Positions 5,077 to 11,551 of a stretch of 12,743 bases of DNA are shown here, piece by piece. How positions within the stretch are numbered: the first letter of the stretch is position 1; each line of letters begins with the position of its first letter. Source of the stretch: Deltaproteobacteria bacterium (GTDB lineage Bacteria; Desulfobacterota; DSM-4660; Desulfatiglandales; HGW-15); assembly GCA_016926135.1 (NCBI GenBank), contig JAFGPH010000058.1, positions 1-12,743 of the forward strand, given 5' to 3'. The position numbers and the translations under genes are program-made. The notes under the pieces are model-generated. The model searched no databases and had not been told where the DNA came from. It saw only the letters and a program-made list of their open reading frames with translations.

Positions 5077-5187
5077 ATGAGCCATACAAAACAGCAGGAT
5101 TTGTGGACATACTCTATCACCACCCCTGCCGGCTTTGTCCATAGAGGAAGAATCTCATTTTTCTGGGAGAAAAACCCAGATGGATAG
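5077..5187 (+). CDS. Possible 36-aa small protein on the opposite strand (doubtful)
   Basis: A short frame, ATG at 5077, with AAGGG seven bases upstream, encoding MSHTKQQDLWTYSITTPAGF and a further 16 mostly polar/aromatic residues ending in EKNPDG. It is the only plus-strand candidate between 494 and 8238 and lies wholly in the interval between the four-cysteine gene and the NarL-type regulator. Its last codons form half of a 6-bp hairpin (5162-5180). The ribosome binding site and composition are acceptable, but a frame of this length is common by chance and no promoter is evident. Confidence 0.25.
   Translation: MSHTKQQDLWTYSITTPAGFVHRGRISFFWEKNPDG
5104..5141. repeat. Spaced inverted repeat TGGACA / TGTCCA, possible regulator site
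   Basis: TGGACA (5104-5109) and TGTCCA (5136-5141) are perfect inverted copies whose centres lie 32 bp apart, about three helical turns, between the NarL-type regulator gene and the operon starting at 5024. It could be a binding site for that regulator; this is inference only. Confidence 0.3.
5162..5180. repeat. Hairpin downstream of the NarL-type regulator gene
   Basis: TCTGGG (5162-5167) and CCCAGA (5175-5180) form a perfect 6-bp stem with a 7-nt loop, 30-48 bp after the regulator stop. It lacks a T-run after the stem on either strand, so it is not a standard terminator. Confidence 0.3.
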
Positions 5188-5208
5188 GAATCTGTCCCGA
5201 TCGGCCCT

Positions 5209-5886
5209 CTAATCCTTCCAGAGGTCCACGTCGATCAGGCCCAGCCTTGCGGCGTAGCGGATGAGTTCATGAGAGCTGCTGATACCGAGCTTGCTCATGA
5301 TGCTGGAGCGGTGGTTTTCAACGGTTTTGGGACTGATGAAAAGCCTTTCAGCCACCTCCCTGGAGGAGATCCCTTCGGCCAGCAACCGCATGACCTCCTG
5401 CTCACGGGGGGTGAGGGCGCTGTAAGCGGCATCCGTGATTTTGGTATCCTTTTCAGGAAACTCCACGAGTCTCTTGACCACCTGATGGGAAACGGAGCTA
5501 TCCAGGAAATACTCCCCTTGCGAAACACACCGGAGGGCAGGCAGGAGCCTTTCAGAGGCCGACTCCTTGGTCATGTACCCCACGGCTCCGGCCCGGAAGG
5601 CCTCGGCAATATAGTCGATCTTGGAATGCATGCTGATGATCAGGATGCGCGTCTCTGGAAACAGATGCCGTACCTCCCTTGTCAGCTCGATGCCACTTCG
5701 ATCGGGCAGGGATATGTCCACCAGTACCAGATCGGGCTTGAGATCCTCGGTCATTCGAAGTCCCTCGCGGGCGTCTTTTGCCTCGCCGATCACCTCGAAT
5801 CCGGCTTCCCGGACTATGATGGCCTTCAGTCCTTCCCTGAAAAGGGGATGGTCATCCACGATCAACAGCGTTTTCTTCCGCTCCAA
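5209..5886 (-). CDS. NarL/FixJ-family response regulator (receiver + LuxR-type HTH)
   Basis: A 225-aa DNA-binding response regulator. The receiver domain (about 4-125) has D11/D12, phospho-acceptor D57 (LVLVDISLP), S85 and K107 (GYMTKES). The C-terminal domain has the LuxR-type signature, LTPREQEVMRLLAEG, then VAERLFISPKTVENHRSSIM with the recognition helix. The start is a TTG at 5886 with AGGAG seven bases upstream; the frame is open much further up, but that extension runs inside the kinase gene in another frame. The start lies 35 nt inside the 3' end of the histidine kinase gene, so the two are cotranscribed and probably translationally coupled, making this the kinase's cognate regulator. 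Its targets are unknown; the compact operon just downstream is the nearest candidate. Confidence 0.92.
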   Translation of the reverse strand: MERKKTLLIVDDHPLFREGLKAIIVREAGFEVIGEAKDAREGLRMTEDLKPDLVLVDISLPDRSGIELTREVRHLFPETRILIISMHSKIDYIAEAFRAGAVGYMTKESASERLLPALRCVSQGEYFLDSSVSHQVVKRLVEFPEKDTKITDAAYSALTPREQEVMRLLAEGISSREVAERLFISPKTVENHRSSIMSKLGISSSHELIRYAARLGLIDVDLWKD

Positions 5887-7858
5887 GCTCTCTCTCCTTA
5901 TGGGGAATGCGTATAACGATTTTCGTGCCCTTACCCGGGGCCGACTTGATGTCCATAGCACCGCCCAGCCATCGCACCCGTTCCCCCATGCTGCGAAGCC
6001 CCATGCGCTTCTCGCCGGTAAGGGACCGCTGCCGTTTTTCCACATCGAACCCCATTCCGTCATCCGTGATTCGAAGGATGATGTCGGGGAAGGAGGCCAC
6101 GAGCCTGATGATGACGCGGGTGGCTTTCGCGTGCTTCCTCACATTGATGAGGCCTTCCTGCACAAGGCGGTAAAGGTTGATCTCCGTGTCGGAATCGAGT
6201 TGGAGTTCATCGATCCCAGCGCAGGTGAAGTCTACGACCAGGCCGGTTTTCTGGGAGAAATCTTCGCAGTACTGGTAGATGGACTGCACCAGGCCCAGTT
6301 GATCGAGGCTCGGCGGCCGCAGATCGTAGGCCAGATCGCGCACAGCGGTGATGGTCCCTTGAAGGATTCTGGAGAGGTCCGAGAACTGGTTCTTCGTCTC
6401 CCCGGAGGCTTCCGACCTGGAATCAAGGAGTGTGTCCATCCCGAGCTTGACGGTGGAAAGGTCCTGGGCCACGCGATCGTGGAGTTCCAGGGATATCATC
6501 CGCCTCTCCCTCTCGTGGGCCTTCATGAGTTCCTGGCTGAGGAGGTGAATCTGTTCCTCCGCCTGCTTGGCGCGAGAGATATCAACCCTGATGCCCTGAA
6601 GATGGAGGGGTCTGCCGGTGGAATCCTTCACGATGACCGCCTCGTCTCGCAGCCACACCACGTGACCCTCCCGGTGGAGCATGCGGTATTCGGTGCGGAG
6701 TGGCTCTCCGGTCTCACGGGTGCGGGCGACTTCTGACAGCACCCGGTCCCGATCTTCGGAGTGCAGCTGCCTCCGCCAGATATCGGGGTACCTGCTGCAC
6801 TCCGATTGGGTGAATCCGACCATGCCCTCGATTTGGGGACTCACGTACAGGGTGGTGCCGGCCTCGTCGAGTTCGGTGGAATAGGTGACGGCGGGGATCT
6901 GCTCGACGAGCAGGCGATACCTGGCCTCGCTCTCCCGCAGGGCCTGCTCCATACGCCTTTGGGCGGTAACATTCCTGGCGACCTGAACAAGACCGGTGAT
7001 CTCTCCCGCCTCATTCTTGAGGGGCACGGAGTAGTTATCCCAATAGGTCCCGCCTGCGATCCCTCCCGCACCGGGCTGATACATAACAGCCCTTTCGATC
7101 CGGCCGGTCTCCCTTGCCCTGAGGGTGGGGCACCCCACACAGGGGGTGTCGCGGCCGCTCAGGGCCTTATAGCAGGTCTTGCCCACCAGTTCTTCGGGAG
7201 CCCTATGGAGCGATGAGGCCGTATTCTTGTTGGCCCAGATGATCCTCAGGTCCTTGTCCACAATCCGGATCCTGTCGATGGATGCGTCAAGAATGGCGCG
7301 TTTCTGGGCTTCGCTTTCAAGGTGCGCCTGTTCCGCCCGCCTTCGCTCGGTGATATCCCGGATGATGGCCACGTAACCCTGGACGGACCCGTCGGAGGAT
7401 TTCATCGCCGATGTAACCGTCTCCACGGGGAAGGGGGTGCCGTCCCTGTTCACGAATTCCCATTCCGTCCTGCAGGTGCCAGAGGCCCTGATGACCGGAT
7501 AGATCTTGTCCCCGAAATCACGGTAGCTCATGTCCGATCCGTGAATGATCCTGATGGACTGACCACCTACCTCGCTCCTTGCATAGCCAAAGAGCTGCAG
7601 GAAGGCCTCGTTGCAGGAGAGGACTCTCCTCTGCGGATCAAGGATCAGGATCGCGTCAGATGAGCTCTCCACCAGGGTGCTGTAGCTTTCTTCGCTCGCC
7701 CTGAGCGCCTCCTGGGCAGCCTTGCGTTTGACGATCTCCTGCTGCAATCGCCGGTTTTGCTCTTCGAGCAGGACCTTTATCGAATCGATGCTCGGCCGTG
7801 AATCGTCGACGATGAGTATGCTGCCTTTCCGGCTGTCTTCATCCATGCGCTTCTCCAT
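5852..7858 (-). CDS. Soluble three-PAS sensor histidine kinase (HisKA_3/NarX-UhpB type) with a vestigial receiver start
   Basis: A 668-aa kinase without membrane segments, hence a likely cytoplasmic sensor. Residues 10-33 (SILIVDDSRPS...) look like the first strand and helix of a receiver domain, but this runs straight into a coiled coil (34-58). Three PAS domains follow, at about 58-175, 185-305 and 312-432. The second has C229, C240 and C243 (CYKALSGRDTPCVGCP). The HisKA_3 dimerisation domain has phospho-acceptor H460 (LELHDRVAQDL). The HATPase domain shows the N box (N572 in GLINVRKHA), DDGMGF (599-604) and GLRSMGERV. This subclass pairs with NarL-type regulators, and one overlaps its 3' end. 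ATG 7858 has GGAG upstream; ATG 7846 also has one and is possible. A consensus promoter lies about 210 nt upstream. Confidence 0.93.
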   Translation of the reverse strand: MEKRMDEDSRKGSILIVDDSRPSIDSIKVLLEEQNRRLQQEIVKRKAAQEALRASEESYSTLVESSSDAILILDPQRRVLSCNEAFLQLFGYARSEVGGQSIRIIHGSDMSYRDFGDKIYPVIRASGTCRTEWEFVNRDGTPFPVETVTSAMKSSDGSVQGYVAIIRDITERRRAEQAHLESEAQKRAILDASIDRIRIVDKDLRIIWANKNTASSLHRAPEELVGKTCYKALSGRDTPCVGCPTLRARETGRIERAVMYQPGAGGIAGGTYWDNYSVPLKNEAGEITGLVQVARNVTAQRRMEQALRESEARYRLLVEQIPAVTYSTELDEAGTTLYVSPQIEGMVGFTQSECSRYPDIWRRQLHSEDRDRVLSEVARTRETGEPLRTEYRMLHREGHVVWLRDEAVIVKDSTGRPLHLQGIRVDISRAKQAEEQIHLLSQELMKAHERERRMISLELHDRVAQDLSTVKLGMDTLLDSRSEASGETKNQFSDLSRILQGTITAVRDLAYDLRPPSLDQLGLVQSIYQYCEDFSQKTGLVVDFTCAGIDELQLDSDTEINLYRLVQEGLINVRKHAKATRVIIRLVASFPDIILRITDDGMGFDVEKRQRSLTGEKRMGLRSMGERVRWLGGAMDIKSAPGKGTKIVIRIPHKERELGAEENAVDRG

Positions 7859-8003
7859 CTGCTCTCCAGCGGGTGACCTTGCTTGGGCCTCGCACCTGAC
7901 ATCGGTTTGGACGGGACTCCATGAGCACGGATCTCTGCAGGATCGTCCGACGTGAAGGGTTGAGGGTCAGGCGCCAGGTTTCATGATATGTGGTCTGTTG
8001 GCA

Positions 8004-8059
8004 GGAATTCCGGTTTTTCAAGGAGTGGTGCCGCGCGGGTGGCGGCAGCGGGAATTCCC
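8004..8059. repeat. Repeated palindromes GGAATTCC and GGGAATTCCC
   Basis: GGAATTCC (8004-8011) and the 10-bp perfect palindrome GGGAATTCCC (8050-8059) lie in the predicted kinase leader with centres 47 bp apart. They could be paired protein sites or pair with each other in RNA. Confidence 0.4.
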
Positions 8060-8075
8060 TTTTTTTCACAAAGGT

Positions 8076-8105
8076 ATTATAAGGGGAAACCACACCTGGT
8101 GTCAA
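8076..8105 (-). promoter_or_regulatory. Consensus sigma70 promoter for the histidine kinase operon, with operator-like palindrome
   Basis: On the minus strand, TTGACA (8105-8100) and TATAAT (8081-8076) are both perfect, with an 18-bp spacer. The 11-bp palindrome ACACC-T-GGTGT (8092-8102) fills the upstream part of the spacer and overlaps the -35, where a repressor would block polymerase. Transcription should start near 8069, giving a leader of about 210 nt. Confidence 0.8.
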
Positions 8106-8114
8106 CGAGGTCAT

Positions 8115-8128
8115 CCCTCCATGGAGGG
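8115..8128. promoter_or_regulatory. Perfect 14-bp palindrome, candidate operator
   Basis: CCCTCCATGGAGGG is a perfect palindrome, 10 bp upstream of the kinase -35 element and about 110 bp upstream of the divergent MFS start. Its position between two divergent genes suggests a regulator site; no T-run follows, so it is not a terminator. Confidence 0.4.
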
Positions 8129-8237
8129 GCGAACGAAAGGCAATGGCTGCGTGGGCCGGGTGTAAAGGCCGGCGGATAGGTTTCCGTTTCGCCCCTCTTC
8201 GCCATGTTGGGGACGCAGGGGAAGGAGCGTTTTTGCC

Positions 8238-9515
8238 GTGAAAAGGACGGTCTCTTTCGACTGGTGGCTCTCGGGATTCTGCCTCTCCAGGTCGCTGACC
8301 CAGGCCATCACCATGACCTATGCCGCAGCCATTCCCGTTCTGCAACAGGAATGGGGGATGACGGCGGCCAGGGCAGGAACCGTCTCCAGCGGCTTTCAAC
8401 TGGGCTACGGGGTCTCCCTGCTGGTGATCTCGATCCTCGCGGACAGGTGGGGGGCCAAGGTCCTGTACCTGTGGTCCATGATCGGCACCGCGCTTTTCTC
8501 CCTTGCCTTTGCCCTCTTTGCCCGCGATCACATTTCCGCCCTGGCCCTTTACACCGTGGTGGCCCTGTCCCTCGGAGGTAATTACACAACCGGTCTCATG
8601 ATTCTTGCCCTCAGATACCCTGTCGAGAGGAGGGGCAGGGCAACGGGTGCCTTCATTGCGAGTTCTTCCCTAGGATACGTGCTCTCCCTCGCCCTGAGCG
8701 GCTTCACGATCCCCATAGGGGGCTACCGTCTCTCTTTCCTGGCAGCCTCCCTGGCCTCGGTGATCGGCTGTGTGCTTTCCTGGATCGTTCTCGGAAGAAC
8801 GGAACTCCCGGCGGACGGTCGCACGCAAAGGCCGACCCTGCGAGGTGAAGTGCTCTCCAACAGGCCCGCCCTGCTCCTGATCGGCGCGTATACGTGTCAC
8901 TGCTGGGAACTGCTGGGAATGTGGGCGTGGACCCCGGCCTTTCTGAGCAGTTATTTCGTCCTGAAGGGCGTGGCCGGAACGGGGGCCGCCGGGCTCGGAT
9001 CCTACGCGGCCGCAGCCTTTCACATGGCAGGCATTTTCGCTTCCTTCTGGATGGGCGGCCTGTCTGACCGGCTGGGCCGCGGACGCGTGATCATGGGGGC
9101 GGCAGGGGCGAGCGCATTGTGCTCGTTCGTTTTTGGATGGTCCATCGGGTGGCCCCTGGTCGTTGTGCTGCTCATCGGCCTCGTGTATGCCTTCTCTTCC
9201 ATCGGAGACTCCCCGGTTCTCTCCGTAGCACTGACGGAGGTCGTTTCGCCCTCCTATCTCGGGCGGGTCTTCGGGCTCAGGTCCATGCTGGGATTCGGGG
9301 CCGGCGCCGTCTCTCCGGTGGTGTTTGGGGCCGTGCTGGATTGGACAAACCCCTCGACTGCGGGAGCCGGGCCCTATGCAATCTGGGGATGGGCCTTTGT
9401 CACGCTCGGGTTTCCGGGTGTGGGCGCCTTCTGGGGCGCGCATCTCTTCAGGAAGAGCCGCGAGGCGCCTCCTCGTATCCCGAATCCGGTTCGTCAGGCT
9501 GGACCAGCAGGGTGA
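8238..9515 (+). CDS. Major facilitator superfamily transporter (second, unrelated copy)
   Basis: A 425-aa inner-membrane transporter with about 12 hydrophobic helices and a central polar loop at about 187-209. MFS motif A-like loops are visible in both halves: ADRWGAK (68-74) and GGLSDRLGRGR (273-283). It differs clearly in sequence from the MFS protein at 2371-3582. The N-terminal region around SRSLTQAITMTYAAAIPVL is the expected first helix. Substrate is unknown. The GTG start has AAGGAG ten bases upstream. The cytoplasmic C-terminal tail (about the last 22 residues, Pro/Arg-rich) is encoded on DNA that also encodes, on the opposite strand, the end of the NfeD-like gene. It is the only confident complete plus-strand gene in the window and is divergent from the kinase operon. 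Confidence 0.88.
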   Translation: MKRTVSFDWWLSGFCLSRSLTQAITMTYAAAIPVLQQEWGMTAARAGTVSSGFQLGYGVSLLVISILADRWGAKVLYLWSMIGTALFSLAFALFARDHISALALYTVVALSLGGNYTTGLMILALRYPVERRGRATGAFIASSSLGYVLSLALSGFTIPIGGYRLSFLAASLASVIGCVLSWIVLGRTELPADGRTQRPTLRGEVLSNRPALLLIGAYTCHCWELLGMWAWTPAFLSSYFVLKGVAGTGAAGLGSYAAAAFHMAGIFASFWMGGLSDRLGRGRVIMGAAGASALCSFVFGWSIGWPLVVVLLIGLVYAFSSIGDSPVLSVALTEVVSPSYLGRVFGLRSMLGFGAGAVSPVVFGAVLDWTNPSTAGAGPYAIWGWAFVTLGFPGVGAFWGAHLFRKSREAPPRIPNPVRQAGPAG

Positions 9516-9882
9516 GACCCCGGTCTCCCACAATTCTGACCGGTTCTCCCCTTTCCACCGGCGGGGAATCCCCGGCGATCTCCGCACGCCAGAGCTCGCC
9601 CCGCACCTTGATGTAGCCGGATGGATGAAGCCGATCCACGGCAAAGCCCCGGAGACCTGCCATGGGAGGGCCTTTCCCGGCCAGGGAATCATAGGCCCTC
9701 CAGACGAACGGATAGAGGATCACGTCCTTGGCGATCCAGAGGGCGATGACGGCGGCCGCGACCCAGCCGGGAAGAAGCATCCACCTCCTCAGCAGGACCA
9801 TGAGAAGGAGCAACAGGAAAAGGCCCGGCAGTTGGAACAGGGCATAGCGAAGGAGGATACGGAGGGACCACTTGGGAGTCAT
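9448..9882 (-). CDS. Short NfeD-like membrane protein with OB-fold domain
   Basis: A 144-aa protein with two hydrophobic helices at about 9-31 and 38-60, followed by a soluble domain (about 74-128) with the NfeD C-terminal pattern of Gly and hydrophobic strands: GLRGFAVDRLHPSGYIKV, GELWRAE, GEPVRIV, GLTLLV. NfeD proteins are membrane partners of SPFH/stomatin proteins and, in longer forms, carry a ClpP-like protease; this one is the short type without the protease. No stomatin gene is in the window. I start at the ATG at 9882 because the frame's upstream extension (to 10191) is Arg/Pro/Gly-rich and overlaps the hydrolase gene; the ribosome site (AGGCGA) is weak. Its last 68 bp overlap the 3' end of the convergent MFS gene. 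Confidence 0.78.
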   Translation of the reverse strand: MTPKWSLRILLRYALFQLPGLFLLLLLMVLLRRWMLLPGWVAAAVIALWIAKDVILYPFVWRAYDSLAGKGPPMAGLRGFAVDRLHPSGYIKVRGELWRAEIAGDSPPVERGEPVRIVGDRGLTLLVQPDEPDSGYEEAPRGSS

Positions 9883-9906
9883 TCGCCTGCAGTGTCCTGA
9901 GTTATA

Positions 9907-9922
9907 AATACCATGACGTATT
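9907..9922. repeat. Small inverted repeat upstream of the NfeD-like gene
   Basis: AATAC-CATGAC-GTATT is a 5-bp inverted repeat beside TATAAC, a possible -10 on the minus strand, 25-40 bp upstream of the ATG at 9882. No good -35 is visible, so an internal promoter is only possible. Confidence 0.25.
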
Positions 9923-10004
9923 CTGCAGCCGTGAATGAAACCGTCCACCCTCAAGGGGCCGTCGGCGGGTGGTCTCCCAGGGCCGCAACTCATCTTTATC
10001 CACA

Positions 10005-10796
10005 CTAAAAACCTGACGGTTTTCCCGGCAGCCCGGCGACAAATTCTTCCAGCGCCTCGTTGACGGCCTCCGCCTTCTCTGCCATGACCATGTGGCCGGC
10101 ATGGGGGATGAGCACGAGGCGGGAGCCCGGGATGTGTTCGTGCAGATAACCGGAATACTTCACAGGGGTGAGCCGGTCCTCCTGACCACACACGATGAGG
10201 GAAGGCAAAGCGATCTCTCTCAGGCGGTCCCTGATGTCGAACCCGTTACAGCCCCTGAAGTCCTTCAGGGTCACTCCAGGAGGGCATGCCCGGATGGACC
10301 GGTTCACCTTCTGCCTGATTTCGGCCGACGCGGAGGGCGCGAAGGCAGACATGTCGATGGTGCCGTAAAAGGCCTCCGGGTCGTTCTTGAGCATTTTGAA
10401 GATAGCCGGCATCACGCCGAGCCGGGCGCCGCTTCCCAGGAGCACGATGCCCTGGAGTGCAGGTGGCGGGTTCAGGGCAAAATGAAGGGCGATGGCCCCT
10501 CCCATGGAATGGCCCGCCAGCACGATGCGTTCGGAGGGGAGACCGACCTCGATGGCGCCGCGCACCCAGTCCACATAAGCAGAAATGCTGTCCTCTCCAT
10601 CCCCTGAAGAGTCCCCGTGGCCGGGCAATTCCATGCAGAAGACGCGGTGCTTTCCCCGGAAGAAGGCAGCCTGGTCATCCCAAATCGTGGCGTCCCCTCC
10701 TGCTCCGTGCACGAAGACGAGGGAGGGTTCCCTTTCCCCTCCGACGGGAAGGGTCTGCCGGATGTGAATTCGTGTCCCCCGGATCGTGACGTGCAT
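10005..10796 (-). CDS. Alpha/beta-fold hydrolase
   Basis: A 263-aa single-domain alpha/beta hydrolase, typical in length. Oxyanion-loop motif HGAGG (30-34); nucleophile elbow GHSMG with S97; acid D207 in CGQEDRLTP; histidine H235 in HAGHMVM. The catalytic triad is therefore complete. The family includes esterases, C-C bond hydrolases and haloperoxidases; the substrate cannot be read here. A short cap region lies between about 124 and 190. I prefer the ATG at 10796, which has AAGGGGGG nine bases upstream; a GTG at 10805 in the same frame would add three residues but lies directly against that purine run. It starts 34 bp after the LysM-protein stop, with no terminator between, so the two are probably cotranscribed. 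Confidence 0.9.
   Translation of the reverse strand: MHVTIRGTRIHIRQTLPVGGEREPSLVFVHGAGGDATIWDDQAAFFRGKHRVFCMELPGHGDSSGDGEDSISAYVDWVRGAIEVGLPSERIVLAGHSMGGAIALHFALNPPPALQGIVLLGSGARLGVMPAIFKMLKNDPEAFYGTIDMSAFAPSASAEIRQKVNRSIRACPPGVTLKDFRGCNGFDIRDRLREIALPSLIVCGQEDRLTPVKYSGYLHEHIPGSRLVLIPHAGHMVMAEKAEAVNEALEEFVAGLPGKPSGF
10008..10023 (-). terminator. Weak hairpin at the hydrolase stop codon, possible attenuator
   Basis: AAAACC-GTCA-GGTTTT on the minus strand is a perfect 6-bp stem whose 3' arm merges into a T-run reaching the TAG stop of the hydrolase. With two G-C pairs it is weak, and may only reduce readthrough into the NfeD-like gene. Confidence 0.3.
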
Positions 10797-10830
10797 GCGG
10801 GTCACCCCCCCTTGAGCCGCTGCCTCATTC

Positions 10831-11475
10831 TCACCTGGTCACGATGAGCCTCTGACCGGGCTGAATCATGTCCTGCTTGGAGAGATTGTTCAGCTGTCTG
10901 AGTTCGTCCACCTTGAGATTGTATTTCTTGGCGATGCCGAAAAGGGTCTCCTTCGGTTGCACTTCGTGGAGGCGTTTGTCGGCCTGAGCAGGGGTCTTTT
11001 TCTGGGGTGTGGGAGGTTGAGCCTGGGGCTTGGCGGGCGCAGGGGCGGACGCCATTTTTTTCATCTGCTCTTCCACTCGCTGGACGAGCCTTTCTGCCTG
11101 GTCCCGGACTGCCTTCGTCGAACCCTCCAGCCTGGATAGGGTCCCCTGGAACCCCTTGACCTGCGTTTCGAGAGAGGAGACCTTCTGCTCCACCCCTTCG
11201 ATGCGGGACAGTCGTTTCTCCAGCACGTCCAGCCTGGACTTGATCGTGCTCATTTCCTTGGAGGAACCCTTGTCTCCGCCGCCGAAGAAGACCACGAGGA
11301 GGATGATCAGGATCAGGGCGCCCCCTCCTGCAAAAATCAGGGACTTTTTCTGTGGGTCGAGGCCCTGGGACCCCTTCTGACGGCGCAGGGGCCTGTCCAT
11401 TCTCATGGTCTCTTCCAGTTCGTTGGACATGTCTTCCATGATTTCGGGTGATTCTGTATCCCTCTTCCGGTCCAT
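10831..11475 (-). CDS. Membrane-anchored coiled-coil protein with C-terminal LysM domain
   Basis: A 214-aa protein with four visible parts: a charged N-terminal cytoplasmic segment (1-44), one hydrophobic helix (about 47-65), a long coiled coil (about 73-142, with repeated LDVLEKRLSRIE-like heptads), an Ala/Pro/Lys linker (143-166) and a LysM domain (about 169-213; EVQPKETLFGIAKKY, LRQLNNL, IQPGQRLIV). LysM domains bind the glycan of peptidoglycan, so the protein probably spans from the inner membrane to the wall as a tether or scaffold. The basic N-terminal flank of the helix favours N-in orientation. The ATG at 11475 has AAAGGAGAGGAG upstream. It has its own promoter and is followed 34 bp later by a hydrolase gene. 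No catalytic domain is present. Confidence 0.88.
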   Translation of the reverse strand: MDRKRDTESPEIMEDMSNELEETMRMDRPLRRQKGSQGLDPQKKSLIFAGGGALILIILLVVFFGGGDKGSSKEMSTIKSRLDVLEKRLSRIEGVEQKVSSLETQVKGFQGTLSRLEGSTKAVRDQAERLVQRVEEQMKKMASAPAPAKPQAQPPTPQKKTPAQADKRLHEVQPKETLFGIAKKYNLKVDELRQLNNLSKQDMIQPGQRLIVTR

Positions 11476-11522
11476 GCTCCTCTCCTTTCAAAGGCTTCCA
11501 TTAGGGCGGGAACTTCTGCGCC

Positions 11523-11551
11523 ATTATAGAGAATAAACCGTGCCGCTTCAA
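11523..11551 (-). promoter_or_regulatory. Sigma70-type promoter of the LysM-protein gene
   Basis: On the minus strand, TTGAAG (11551-11546) is followed by 17 bp and a perfect TATAAT (11528-11523). The -35 overlaps the TGA stop of the upstream DUF169 gene. Predicted start near 11516, giving a leader of about 40 nt with a strong ribosome site. Confidence 0.72.

Larger units (their letters stand above)
7859..8237. other. Divergent regulatory interval between kinase and second MFS gene
   Basis: No convincing gene lies in these 379 bp. It holds the kinase promoter (8076-8105), several perfect palindromes and a predicted kinase mRNA leader of about 210 nt. The open frames crossing it on both strands lack ribosome sites and run as shadows into flanking genes. 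The MFS gene to the right has a good ribosome site, AAGGAG (8222-8227), but I see no clear promoter for it. Confidence 0.6.

Noticed and set aside
5162..5180. Rho-independent terminator for the NarL-type regulator
   Set aside because: The stem is followed by A-rich rather than T-rich sequence on the minus strand and by ATGG on the plus strand.
5621..6736. 371-aa plus-strand open frame
   Set aside because: Antisense shadow of the kinase and its regulator, which have complete, unmistakable motifs.
7839..8531. 230-aa minus-strand open frame across the kinase/MFS interval
   Set aside because: It overlaps the MFS start antisense and the kinase start out of frame, crosses the kinase promoter and has low-complexity composition.
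8670..9692. 340-aa minus-strand open frame
   Set aside because: Antisense shadow of the second MFS gene, a common result of high GC at third positions; Arg/Pro/Gly-rich with no domains.
9883..10191. 103-residue extension of the NfeD-like protein
   Set aside because: Arg/Pro/Gly-rich, overlaps the end of the hydrolase in another frame; the hydrophobic helix starts just after the ATG at 9882.
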